From positions 15,126,001 to 15,190,000 of the forward strand of contig NC_092561.1 of NCBI RefSeq assembly GCF_037975245.1: a DNA stretch of 64,000 nt, read 5' to 3'. Position 1 is the first letter of the stretch; every line of letters begins with the position of its first letter. The DNA comes from Apostichopus japonicus (Eukaryota > Echinodermata > Holothuroidea > Aspidochirotida > Stichopodidae). The notes beneath the pieces were generated by a model. The model did no database searches. It had not been told where the DNA came from and worked only from the letters and a program-made list of their open reading frames with translations. Shown piece by piece: positions 11,985 to 25,030 of this stretch. A program made the position numbers and the translations under genes.

Positions 11985-12360
11985 TAAGAGCCAAGGAAAT
12001 TATAACAACAGTCATATATACTATTTCTGATGTTGTTCAAATGTATGCACAATGTAGGACCAAGCTACCCCACCAACTTGTTTCAGCTCCAACCATCATC
12101 CACACGCTCACTTCGCTTTAATTTATCACTGATGTTACTCATCCCTAGAGTAAAAACACAGCCTTACGGCTTGAGAACAATTCACATCCAATGCACCGTG
12201 CCTGTGGAACTCAATTCCAAAACATATAAAAATATGCAATACTGTGAACAGTTTCAAATCAGCACTGAAAACGTATTTCTTCACCAAAGCATATATGTTA
12301 TGATTGCTATTATTTTGTTAAGCGCTACGATAATTATTTCATAGTTTGTTTGGCGCTATA
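11985..12360 (+). mobile_element. LINE 3'-end fragment (CR1/L2-like)
   Basis: Translation of 12030-12250 gives a segment reading MLFKCMHNVGPSYPTNLF, then PSSTRSLRF and LLIPRVKTQPYGLRTI. This matches the conserved tail after the reverse-transcriptase domain of CR1/L2-type LINEs (a C-hN-hAP-YLT-L block, a TRSLR block, then a basic PR-KT block). It continues into a non-coding tail with TTAAGCGCTA and TGGCGCTATATGAAA, typical of such 3' ends, and then into AT-rich microsatellite. The rest of the element is missing and the frame is decayed. Confidence 0.7.
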
Positions 12361-12427
12361 TGAAAATTATGTATAATTATCATTATTATGTATTATAATT
12401 ATATACATATATATACATATACATATA

Positions 12428-12564
12428 CGTCCGTCCGTCCGTCCGTCCGTCCGTCCGTCCGTCCGTCCGTCCGTCCGTCCGTCCGTCCGTCCGTCCGTCC
12501 GTCCGTCCGTCCGTCCGTCCGTCCGTCCGTCCGTCCGTCCGTCCGTCCGTCCGTCCGTCCGTCC
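12428..12564. repeat. (CCGT)n microsatellite
   Basis: About 34 uninterrupted CCGT units. Read in other frames it gives Arg-Pro-Ser-Val or Asp-Gly-Arg-Thr repeats, which are not genes. Confidence 0.98.
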
Positions 12565-13165
12565 ATCCATCCATCCATCCGTCCATCCATCCATTCGTTC
12601 TTTCATCTATCCTTCCATCCATTCATTCATCCATCTATCTATCCTTCCATCCATTCATTCATCCACTCATCTTGTAATCCGTCCATTAATCCGTCCATCT
12701 ATCTATACATCCATCCATTCATTCATTCATTCATCCATTCACTCATCTTGTGATCCGTCCATCCATACATCAATCCATCCATCCATCCATCCATCCATCC
12801 ATCCATCCACCCATCCATCCATCCATCCATCCATCCATCCATCCACCCATCCATCCATCCATCCATCCATCCATCCGTCCGTCCATCCATCCATCCATCC
12901 ATCCACCCATCCATTCGTTCTTTCATATATCCTTCCATCCATTCATTCATCCATCTATCTATCCATCCATTCATTCATCCAATCATCTTGTAATCCGTCC
13001 ATTAATCCCTCCATCGATGTATACATCCATCCATTCATTCATTCATCCATTCACTCATCTTGTTATCTGTCCATCCATACATCCATCAATCCGTCCATCT
13101 ATACATCCATCAATCCGTCAATCCATCTATCAATCCACCCATCCATCCATCTATTCATCCACCCG
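12565..13165. repeat. imperfect (CCAT)n with CCGT, CATT and CTAT variants
   Basis: A ~600-bp tetranucleotide tract continuous with the CCGT array. It includes a higher-order duplication: a TTCATTCATCCA...CATCTTGTAATCCG block occurs near 12650, 12735, 12970 and 13045. Confidence 0.95.
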
Positions 13166-14900
13166 TAAACACCCATAACAAATATTTTATTGTAATTCTC
13201 CCACCACTTTTGACCTTTGTTTTTTTTATGTAGTGTCTTCAAAGAAAATAAAATCAACTTATGTCATCCTTACCTTAAGAAGGGGAAACGGTTCACAAGA
13301 AGACATTGGCGTCATAACATGCAAGTTTGCTGACATAATTATAGATCAAAAGACACTATATTCGATGTCATTTGAAGAGGTATAATATTGGTGCTTCATT
13401 TGCTTCTTTATCTCCTTCGATTACGGAATGTGTTTCAGCTAAAACCGGTGATGCCCTGACTTCGTCTTCTTCTTCTCCTCCAGACCCTATCAATGTTAGA
13501 AGACGAAATGACGTAACATATCCCTTTATTGTTCAGTAAGGAAATAAACCCACGTAAAAACATCATACTAGCTATGGCACGAAATAGGTCGTAAGGTATA
13601 AGATCTACACAGGACGAGTAGAAAATAGAAATTTACTGCAAGAAAACTAACCGTTAAGATGTTTGAGTGTAATTTATAACATATAATACACTTTTATGAG
13701 AAAGAGTCACATTTTTTTTTTTAAATTCATTTAGGGGATTCTTGGTAGAGCCAGTTATGGACAGCTGTTTTTTCCGTTCGTCCAAATCTTAGAAGCGTCG
13801 ATGTCAAAATAGTCTCAGCGAAGAACTTGAAAAGGTACAAAGCGATTATTCTCGATTATAATTGGCGTAATTTAAAGAGAGGTGTAAACTGGAATCAAGC
13901 GGTAACGTAGCTATTTTTTTTTTCATTTCGTAGGCATTCTCATCTTTATAGAATCCTTGTCCAGTCACGCAGTTCTTTGTCTTACATTGGAACAAGTTAA
14001 CAGCTTTGCAGTTGTCACAGTGTCACTTGTAACAAATGTTACCGTGTTACGAACACAAAGTAGTAATTACTGATGCACGGTTGTGGAACTTGTGGGACAT
14101 GAACAGTAGTTGCTGCACCAGCTATGAGTATCGGCTGTATAGTCTTATAGATATGCATCACAAAATATTATGAATTAATTTCCCTCATCAACGACATTAG
14201 AGCATTTGAACAAATGTTAAAATAAACGTTACATGTCAAACAAGTTCAAAATATCTGCAAAAAAAATCTGTTTTAAAATCATTTAACTGGACAGTTTTTT
14301 TTACCGATGCATATTAGCGACATAACTTGGGTTAACAAAATATAAGCAGTTTTGTGAGTGTGTGGTTGGGTAGTTAATATCTTCTATAATATTTTAACTG
14401 AAAGAGAGACGTACCATTAAATGCAAACCGTAACTAGAATTATATATTTGATAACTTTATAGAAGTATGAAAACTTACATGGTCGTAGCCGGGATGAAGG
14501 AAGGCAAAGCAAGAGAGCAAACGTCAGCACAGAGAGATACAAAATAAAATGAAACGGTTAAATTGAACGGTTAGTATTCCTAAATTAACTCAAACTTTAT
14601 CTGATTGATATTCTTAATTTTCAAAATTAAAAATGGTTTTCATCTATGTTTATTCTCTACAGTATTCTCTATAGTTTATACTGCAGGACTCGAGGTAACC
14701 GACGGGGAACAGGGCTCTAATTCGTCTGGCTATAGTCCCTCCGTCCCCCCCCCCCCACGCCCACCCAGAAAAAAATGACCTCCAGCTATTTAAGCAAATG
14801 TGGAAAACATAATGATAGACGTACTGTCGAACGAACGATCTCATGAATTGTTTCTATGTTCTATCATGTCTGTACATTTTCTCACACTTTAGATACATAC

Positions 14901-15750
14901 AACCAGCCTGGTCATTTCGCCCAACCTTGATTAAATATTATACTTCAATAAGGAAACGTTCGGGATACGAACCGAATATTAAGGAATCTTGAAATCCTTC
15001 AGTTTGTATAACTTTAGTAGGGAAACGTTCGGGAACTGTTAACGTTACGGGATACGAACCGAATATTAAGGAAACTTGAAGTTGTGGTTACAGTCGGTAG
15101 GATGGATCAGTGTTTAGGGGTGAGGTTTGACAGGTTTGATAGGAAACGTTCGGGAATTGTTAACGTTACGGGATACGAACCGAATATTAAGGAAACTTGA
15201 AGTCGTGGTTACATTGATACAGTGGATGCATTGATTAAATATAACACTTCAATATTACGGACGGGTTTTATATATATATTTTTTTCAATACAATAAGGAA
15301 ACGTTCAGGAATTGTTAGTCGGTAGGATGGATTAGTGTTTTAGGGGTTAGGTTTGATAGGTTTTTATGGAGACCGATTCCCCTTTGTTTGTATAACATTA
15401 GATTAGCACTATGTAGAACTAGATCAACACCTAACTGCTGTGAACCTAACTGCTGTAACTGGATATTATTCCACACCGATTCCCCTTTGTTTGTATAATA
15501 ATATAACTTCCATTGTATGCGTAACCGTCTAAAGTAGTCTAATCCTCCCAATATACCCGAAATAACTGCTCAGACTCCGATCGATATCGAACGGATATCA
15601 CTTTATCTACCTACCACGAAGCAATAAAACCCAAAATAAATCAAATTGAACTAGTGAAATAGAAAAAGTACTATTATTCTGCCTGAATATGAGTAAAAAT
15701 ATGGTTGGGCGAAATTACCATGCTGGTTGGGCGAAATGACCAGGCTGGTT
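14901..15750. mobile_element. inverted-repeat element within the unit (copy 1)
   Basis: A perfect 26-bp inverted repeat, beginning AACCAGCCTGGTCATTTCGC at 14901-14926, has its reverse complement at 15725-15750. Extra TTGGGCGAAAT copies lie next to the right arm (15703 and 15754-15775). The interior holds three copies of a GGAAACGTTCGGG...GATACGAACCGAATATTAAGG module and two of ACCGATTCCCCTTTGTTTGT. There is no transposase. It may be a foldback/MITE-type element. I found no clear target duplication. Confidence 0.6.
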
Positions 15751-16747
15751 ATGCGAAATGGCAGTTGGGCGAAATGGTTATTGGGGGAAGTGACCAGAAA
15801 GCGTTTGAATGCTGAAAATAGGCATGATGCCTCAGCCGTTTCAATGAAAATCCAAGAACAAAAGCGTTGCCTTGTCCTTCTATATCCTTAATTCGAGCCC
15901 TGGTATACTATATCTAGCATCAACGAAGGCTACATGCACTCTTAATTCCAAAATGTGAGAATACAACTTTAAAAGTATCCAGAATGAAGGATATTTTTGA
16001 GCAGTAAATTTCACCACAGAGAGGATTCTCACTTTTTGAAATTACAAATGCATGGATTATTTCGTCTCACCGCAAATGTTGTAACCGTAAGCACATCTCA
16101 TCGTCACTTCATAACGGTACAAAAGTTAGTTTACAGGTAGACTATCTATTTAAGGCTATGGAACTTTCTGCACATTCTAGTGATAACTTTAGCGTTGTAT
16201 GTCAACGTTAAAGTGCCATCAAAATGTTAACACCTTGCTATACAGCTGTAATCAACTCCAAACTAAAGAATAAATTGATCAGTGATAGCTGGAAATAGCC
16301 CAATTTAAACAATTTACCATTAACGGGTACGGTTTTTGACATTTTCATTTCCCCCTGAGTATTTTAAATATGGAAATACATTCTTTATACCATATTTACC
16401 CCAAAACTTAAACGTGTTGCCCCTCCTCAACTATTTTCCTGCTAATTCGATTATTATATTTAAAAAAGTCAATAGAAAAATTTGATACCAAATAGTCGGA
16501 ATTTAGATGTAAAGGCCATAATTGTGAGTTGATATTTGAGGTGAACGGTTAAAATTTCGATAAAAGCGGTCGATAAAAAATATGAATTCTAAGTTTCCAA
16601 CGTCCAACTTTGTCCACTCTAAGCATAGATCGACAAAAACTGAAATTGTTCTGGAGACACCAAAACCGAATGAGGTTTTTTCCAGACCCATGCCGAAAGT
16701 GTTCTTTAAACATAATTTCAAACCTGTATAAGTGTGTTTTGTTTATC

Positions 16748-17030
<283 letters not shown>

Positions 17031-18602
17031 ACTTTACGTAACTGATAAGTGCAGAATCCACTTCACTTCTTACACACACGTTTCATTTAGCAGTACTTCA
17101 TTTGCTTCTTTATCTCCTTCGATTACGGAATGTGTTTCAGCTAAAACCGGTGATGCCCTGACTTCGTCTTCTTCTTCTCCTCCAGACCCTATCAATGTTA
17201 GAAGACGAAATGACGTAACATATCCCTTTATTGTTCAGTAAGGAAATAAACCCACGTAAAAACATCATACTAGCTATGGCACGAAATAGGTCGTAAGGTA
17301 TAAGATCTACACAGGACGAGTAGAAAATAGAAATTTACTGCAAGAAAACTAACCGTTAAGATGTTTGAGTGTAATTTATAACATATAATACACTTTTATG
17401 AGAAAGAGTCACATTTTTTTTTTTAAATTCATTTAGGGGATTCTTGGTAGAGCCAGTTATGGACAGCTGTTTTTTCCGTTCGTCCAAATCTTAGAAGCGT
17501 CGATGTCAAAATAGTCTCAGCGAAGAACTTGAAAAGGTACAAAGCGATTATTCTCGATTATAATTGGCGTAATTTAAAGAGAGGTGTAAACTGGAATCAA
17601 GCGGTAACGTAGCTATTTTTTTTTTCATTTCGTAGGCATTCTCATCTTTATAGAATCCTTGTCCAGTCACGCAGTTCTTTGTCTTACATTGGAACAAGTT
17701 AACAGCTTTGCAGTTGTCACAGTGTCACTTGTAACAAATGTTACCGTGTTACGAACACAAAGTAGTAATTACTGATGCACGGTTGTGGAACTTGTGGGAC
17801 ATGAACAGTAGTTGCTGCACCAGCTATGAGTATCGGCTGTATAGTCTTATAGATATGCATCACAAAATATTATGAATTAATTTCCCTCATCAACGACATT
17901 AGAGCATTTGAACAAATGTTAAAATAAACGTTACATGTCAAACAAGTTCAAAATATCTGCAAAAAAAATCTGTTTTAAAATCATTTAACTGGACAGTTTT
18001 TTTTACCGATGCATATTAGCGACATAACTTGGGTTAACAAAATATAAGCAGTTTTGTGAGTGTGTGGTTGGGTAGTTAATATCTTCTATAATATTTTAAC
18101 TGAAAGAGAGACGTACCATTAAATGCAAACCGTAACTAGAATTATATATTTGATAACTTTATAGAAGTATGAAAACTTACATGGTCGTAGCCGGGATGAA
18201 GGAAGGCAAAGCAAGAGAGCAAACGTCAGCACAGAGAGATACAAAATAAAATGAAACGGTTAAATTGAACGGTTAGTATTCCTAAATTAACTCAAACTTT
18301 ATCTGATTGATATTCTTAATTTTCAAAATTAAAAATGGTTTTCATCTATGTTTATTCTCTACAGTATTCTCTATAGTTTATACTGCAGGACTCGAGGTAA
18401 CCGACGGGGAACAGGGCTCTAATTCGTCTGGCTATAGTCCCTCCGTCCCCCCCCCCCCACGCCCACCCAGAAAAAAATGACCTCCAGCTATTTAAGCAAA
18501 TGTGGAAAACATAATGATAGACGTACTGTCGAACGAACGATCTCATGAATTGTTTCTATGTTCTATCATGTCTGTACATTTTCTCACACTTTAGATACAT
18601 AC

Positions 18603-19452
18603 AACCAGCCTGGTCATTTCGCCCAACCTTGATTAAATATTATACTTCAATAAGGAAACGTTCGGGATACGAACCGAATATTAAGGAATCTTGAAATCCT
18701 TCAGTTTGTATAACTTTAGTAGGGAAACGTTCGGGAACTGTTAACGTTACGGGATACGAACCGAATATTAAGGAAACTTGAAGTTGTGGTTACAGTCGGT
18801 AGGATGGATCAGTGTTTAGGGGTGAGGTTTGACAGGTTTGATAGGAAACGTTCGGGAATTGTTAACGTTACGGGATACGAACCGAATATTAAGGAAACTT
18901 GAAGTCGTGGTTACATTGATACAGTGGATGCATTGATTAAATATAACACTTCAATATTACGGACGGGTTTTATATATATATTTTTTTCAATACAATAAGG
19001 AAACGTTCAGGAATTGTTAGTCGGTAGGATGGATTAGTGTTTTAGGGGTTAGGTTTGATAGGTTTTTATGGAGACCGATTCCCCTTTGTTTGTATAACAT
19101 TAGATTAGCACTATGTAGAACTAGATCAACACCTAACTGCTGTGAACCTAACTGCTGTAACTGGATATTATTCCACACCGATTCCCCTTTGTTTGTATAA
19201 TAATATAACTTCCATTGTATGCGTAACCGTCTAAAGTAGTCTAATCCTCCCAATATACCCGAAATAACTGCTCAGACTCCGATCGATATCGAACGGATAT
19301 CACTTTATCTACCTACCACGAAGCAATAAAACCCAAAATAAATCAAATTGAACTAGTGAAATAGAAAAAGTACTATTATTCTGCCTGAATATGAGTAAAA
19401 ATATGGTTGGGCGAAATTACCATGCTGGTTGGGCGAAATGACCAGGCTGGTT
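18603..19452. mobile_element. inverted-repeat element (copy 2)
   Basis: Same 26-bp inverted repeats and internal modules as at 14901-15750, displaced by 3,702 bp. Confidence 0.6.
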
Positions 19453-20449
19453 ATGCGAAATGGCAGTTGGGCGAAATGGTTATTGGGGGAAGTGACCAGA
19501 AAGCGTTTGAATGCTGAAAATAGGCATGATGCCTCAGCCGTTTCAATGAAAATCCAAGAACAAAAGCGTTGCCTTGTCCTTCTATATCCTTAATTCGAGC
19601 CCTGGTATACTATATCTAGCATCAACGAAGGCTACATGCACTCTTAATTCCAAAATGTGAGAATACAACTTTAAAAGTATCCAGAATGAAGGATATTTTT
19701 GAGCAGTAAATTTCACCACAGAGAGGATTCTCACTTTTTGAAATTACAAATGCATGGATTATTTCGTCTCACCGCAAATGTTGTAACCGTAAGCACATCT
19801 CATCGTCACTTCATAACGGTACAAAAGTTAGTTTACAGGTAGACTATCTATTTAAGGCTATGGAACTTTCTGCACATTCTAGTGATAACTTTAGCGTTGT
19901 ATGTCAACGTTAAAGTGCCATCAAAATGTTAACACCTTGCTATACAGCTGTAATCAACTCCAAACTAAAGAATAAATTGATCAGTGATAGCTGGAAATAG
20001 CCCAATTTAAACAATTTACCATTAACGGGTACGGTTTTTGACATTTTCATTTCCCCCTGAGTATTTTAAATATGGAAATACATTCTTTATACCATATTTA
20101 CCCCAAAACTTAAACGTGTTGCCCCTCCTCAACTATTTTCCTGCTAATTCGATTATTATATTTAAAAAAGTCAATAGAAAAATTTGATACCAAATAGTCG
20201 GAATTTAGATATAAAGGCCATAATTGTGAGTTGATATTTGAGGTGAACGGTTAAAATTTCGATAAAAGCGGTCGATAAAAAATATGAATTCTAAGTTTCC
20301 AACGTCCAACTTTGTCCACTCTAAGCATAGATCGACAAAAACTGAAATTGTTCTGGAGACACCAAAACCGAATGAGGTTTTTTCCAGACCCATGCCGAAA
20401 GTTTTCTTTAAACATAATTTCAAACCTGTATAAGTGTGTTTTGTTTATC

Positions 20450-20732
<283 letters not shown>

Positions 20733-22305
20733 ACTTTACGTAACTGATAAGTGCAGAATCCACTTCACTTCTTACACACACGTTTCATTTAGCAGTACTT
20801 CATTTGCTTCTTTATCTCCTTCGATTACGGAATGTGTTTCAGCTAAAACCGGTGATGCCCTGACTTCGTCTTCTTCTTCTCCTCCAGACCCTATCAATGT
20901 TAGAAGACGAAATGACGTAACATATCCCTTTATTGTTCAGTAAGGAAATAAACCCACGTAAAAACATCATACTAGCTATGGCACGAAATAGGTCGTAAGG
21001 TATAAGATCTACACAGGACGAGTAGAAAATAGAAATTTACTGCAAGAAAACTAACCGTTAAGATGTTTGAGTGTAATTTATAACATATAATACACTTTTA
21101 TGAGAAAGAGTCACATTTTTTTTTTTAAATTCATTTAGGGGATTCTTGGTAGAGCCAGTTATGGACAGCTGTTTTTTCCGTTCGTCCAAATCTTAGAAGC
21201 GTCGATGTCAAAATAGTCTCAGCGAAGAACTTGAAAAGGTACAAAGCGATTATTCTCGATTATAATTGGCGTAATTTAAAGAGAGGTGTAAACTGGAATC
21301 AAGCGGTAACGTAGCTATTTTTTTTTTCATTTCGTAGGCATTCTCATCTTTATAGAATCCTTGTCCAGTCACGCAGTTCTTTGTCTTACATTGGAACAAG
21401 TTAACAGCTTTGCAGTTGTCACAGTGTCACTTGTAACAAATGTTACCGTGTTACGAACACAAAGTAGTAATTACTGATGCACGGTTGTGGAACTTGTGGG
21501 ACATGAACAGTAGTTGCTGCACCAGCTATGAGTATCGGCTGTATAGTCTTATAGATATGCATCACAAAATATTATGAATTAATTTCCCTCATCAACGACA
21601 TTAGAGCATTTGAACAAATGTTAAAATAAACGTTACATGTCAAACAAGTTCAAAATATCTGCAAAAAAAAATCTGTTTTAAAATCATTTAACTGGACAGT
21701 TTTTTTTACCGATGCATATTAGCGACATAACTTGGGTTAACAAAATATAAGCAGTTTTGTGAGTGTGTGGTTGGGTAGTTAATATCTTCTATAATATTTT
21801 AACTGAAAGAGAGACGTACCATTAAATGCAAACCGTAACTAGAATTATATATTTGATAACTTTATAGAAGTATGAAAACTTACATGGTCGTAGCCGGGAT
21901 GAAGGAAGGCAAAGCAAGAGAGCAAACGTCAGCACAGAGAGATACAAAATAAAATGAAACGGTTAAATTGAACGGTTAGTATTCCTAAATTAACTCAAAC
22001 TTTATCTGATTGATATTCTTAATTTTCAAAATTAAAAATGGTTTTCATCTATGTTTATTCTCTACAGTATTCTCTATAGTTTATACTGCAGGACTCGAGG
22101 TAACCGACGGGGAACAGGGCTCTAATTCGTCTGGCTATAGTCCCTCCGTCCCCCCCCCCCCACGCCCACCCAGAAAAAAATGACCTCCAGCTATTTAAGC
22201 AAATGTGGAAAACATAATGATAGACGTACTGTCGAACGAACGATCTCATGAATTGTTTCTATGTTCTATCATGTCTGTACATTTTCTCACACTTTAGATA
22301 CATAC

Positions 22306-23155
22306 AACCAGCCTGGTCATTTCGCCCAACCTTGATTAAATATTATACTTCAATAAGGAAACGTTCGGGATACGAACCGAATATTAAGGAATCTTGAAAT
22401 CCTTCAGTTTGTATAACTTTAGTAGGGAAACGTTCGGGAACTGTTAACGTTACGGGATACGAACCGAATATTAAGGAAACTTGAAGTTGTGGTTACAGTC
22501 GGTAGGATGGATCAGTGTTTAGGGGTGAGGTTTGACAGGTTTGATAGGAAACGTTCGGGAATTGTTAACGTTACGGGATACGAACCGAATATTAAGGAAA
22601 CTTGAAGTCGTGGTTACATTGATACAGTGGATGCATTGATTAAATATAACACTTCAATATTACGGACGGGTTTTATATATATATTTTTTTCAATACAATA
22701 AGGAAACGTTCAGGAATTGTTAGTCGGTAGGATGGATTAGTGTTTTAGGGGTTAGGTTTGATAGGTTTTTATGGAGACCGATTCCCCTTTGTTTGTATAA
22801 CATTAGATTAGCACTATGTAGAACTAGATCAACACCTAACTGCTGTGAACCTAACTGCTGTAACTGGATATTATTCCACACCGATTCCCCTTTGTTTGTA
22901 TAATAATATAACTTCCATTGTATGCGTAACCGTCTAAAGTAGTCTAATCCTCCCAATATACCCGAAATAACTGCTCAGACTCCGATCGATATCGAACGGA
23001 TATCACTTTATCTACCTACCACGAAGCAATAAAACCCAAAATAAATCAAATTGAACTAGTGAAATAGAAAAAGTACTATTATTCTGCCTGAATATGAGTA
23101 AAAATATGGTTGGGCGAAATTACCATGCTGGTTGGGCGAAATGACCAGGCTGGTT
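22306..23155. mobile_element. inverted-repeat element (copy 3)
   Basis: Same inverted repeats as at 14901-15750, displaced by 7,405 bp. Confidence 0.6.
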
Positions 23156-24152
23156 ATGCGAAATGGCAGTTGGGCGAAATGGTTATTGGGGGAAGTGACC
23201 AGAAAGCGTTTGAATGCTGAAAATAGGCATGATGCCTCAGCCGTTTCAATGAAAATCCAAGAACAAAAGCGTTGCCTTGTCCTTCTATATCCTTAATTCG
23301 AGCCCTGGTATACTATATCTAGCATCAACGAAGGCTACATGCACTCTTAATTCCAAAATGTGAGAATACAACTTTAAAAGTATCCAGAATGAAGGATATT
23401 TTTGAGCAGTAAATTTCACCACAGAGAGGATTCTCACTTTTTGAAATTACAAATGCATGGATTATTTCGTCTCACCGCAAATGTTGTAACCGTAAGCACA
23501 TCTCATCGTCACTTCATAACGGTACAAAAGTTAGTTTACAGGTAGACTATCTATTTAAGGCTATGGAACTTTCTGCACATTCTAGTGATAACTTTAGCGT
23601 TGTATGTCAACGTTAAAGTGCCATCAAAATGTTAACACCTTGCTATACAGCTGTAATCAACTCCAAACTAAAGAATAAATTGATCAGTGATAGCTGGAAA
23701 TAGCCCAATTTAAACAATTTACCATTAACGGGTACGGTTTTTGACATTTTCATTTCCCCCTGAGTATTTTAAATATGGAAATACATTCTTTATACCATAT
23801 TTACCCCAAAACTTAAACGTGTTGCCCCTCCTCAACTATTTTCCTGCTAATTCGATTATTATATTTAAAAAAGTCAATAGAAAAATTTGATACCAAATAG
23901 TCGGAATTTAGATATAAAGGCCATAATTGTGAGTTGATATTTGAGGTGAACGGTTAAAATTTCGATAAAAGCGGTCGATAAAAAATATGAATTCTAAGTT
24001 TCCAACGTCCAACTTTGTCCACTCTAAGCATAGATCGACAAAAACTGAAATTGTTCTGGAGACACCAAAACCGAATGAGGTTTTTTCCAGACCCATGCCG
24101 AAAGCGTTCTTTAAACATAATTTCAAACCTGTATAAGTGTGTTTTGTTTATC

Positions 24153-24479
<327 letters not shown>

Positions 24480-25030
24480 AGAAGAAGAAGAAGAAGAAGA
24501 AGAAGAAGAAGAAGAAGGAAGAAGAAGAAGAAGAAGAAGAAGAAGAAGAAGAAGAAGAAGAAGAAGAAGAAGAAGAAGAAGAAGAAGAAGAAGAAGAAGA
24601 AGAGAGAAGAAGAAGAAGAAGAAGAAGAAGAAGAAGAAGAAGAAGAAGAAGAAGAAGAAGAAGAAGAAGAAGAAGAAGAAGAAGAAGAAGAAGAAGAAGA
24701 AGAAGAAGAAGAAGAAGAAGAAGAAGAAGAAGAAGAAGAAGAAGAAGAAGAAGAAGAAGAAGAAGAAGAAGAAGAAGAAGAAGAAGAAGAAGAAGAAGAA
24801 GAAGAAGAGAAGAAGAAGAAGAAGAAGAAGAAGAAGAAGAAGAAGAAGAAGAAGAAGAAGAAGAAGAAGAAGAAGAAGAAGAAGAAGAAGAAGAAGAAGA
24901 AGAAGAAGAAGAAGAAGAAGAAGAAGAAGAAGAAGAAGAAGAAGAAGAAGAAGAAGAAGAAGAAGAAGAAGAAGAAGAAGAAGAAGAAGAAGAAGAAGAA
25001 GAAGAAGAAGAAGAAGAAGAAGAAGAAGAA
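24480..25030. repeat. (GAA)n array, ~550 bp
   Basis: About 180 GAA units on the + strand, broken only by GGAAG near 24515, AGAGAG near 24602 and AGAGAAG near 24806. It is pure purine on one strand and pyrimidine on the other. Apparent Glu/Lys/Arg and Phe/Leu/Ser homopolymer frames are artefacts. Confidence 0.98.

Noticed and set aside
12428-13165. CRISPR-like or other direct-repeat array
   Set aside because: The repeats are 4-bp microsatellite without unique spacers, and the genome is clearly eukaryotic.
12367-13178. Asp-Gly-Arg-Thr and His-Pro-Ser-Ile repeat proteins
   Set aside because: They are entirely CCGT/CCAT microsatellite, open in several frames on both strands.
14650-14844. 64-codon minus-strand frame conserved in all three 3.7-kb copies
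   Set aside because: The conservation reflects the near-identity of the whole unit, not selection, and there is no domain or splice support.
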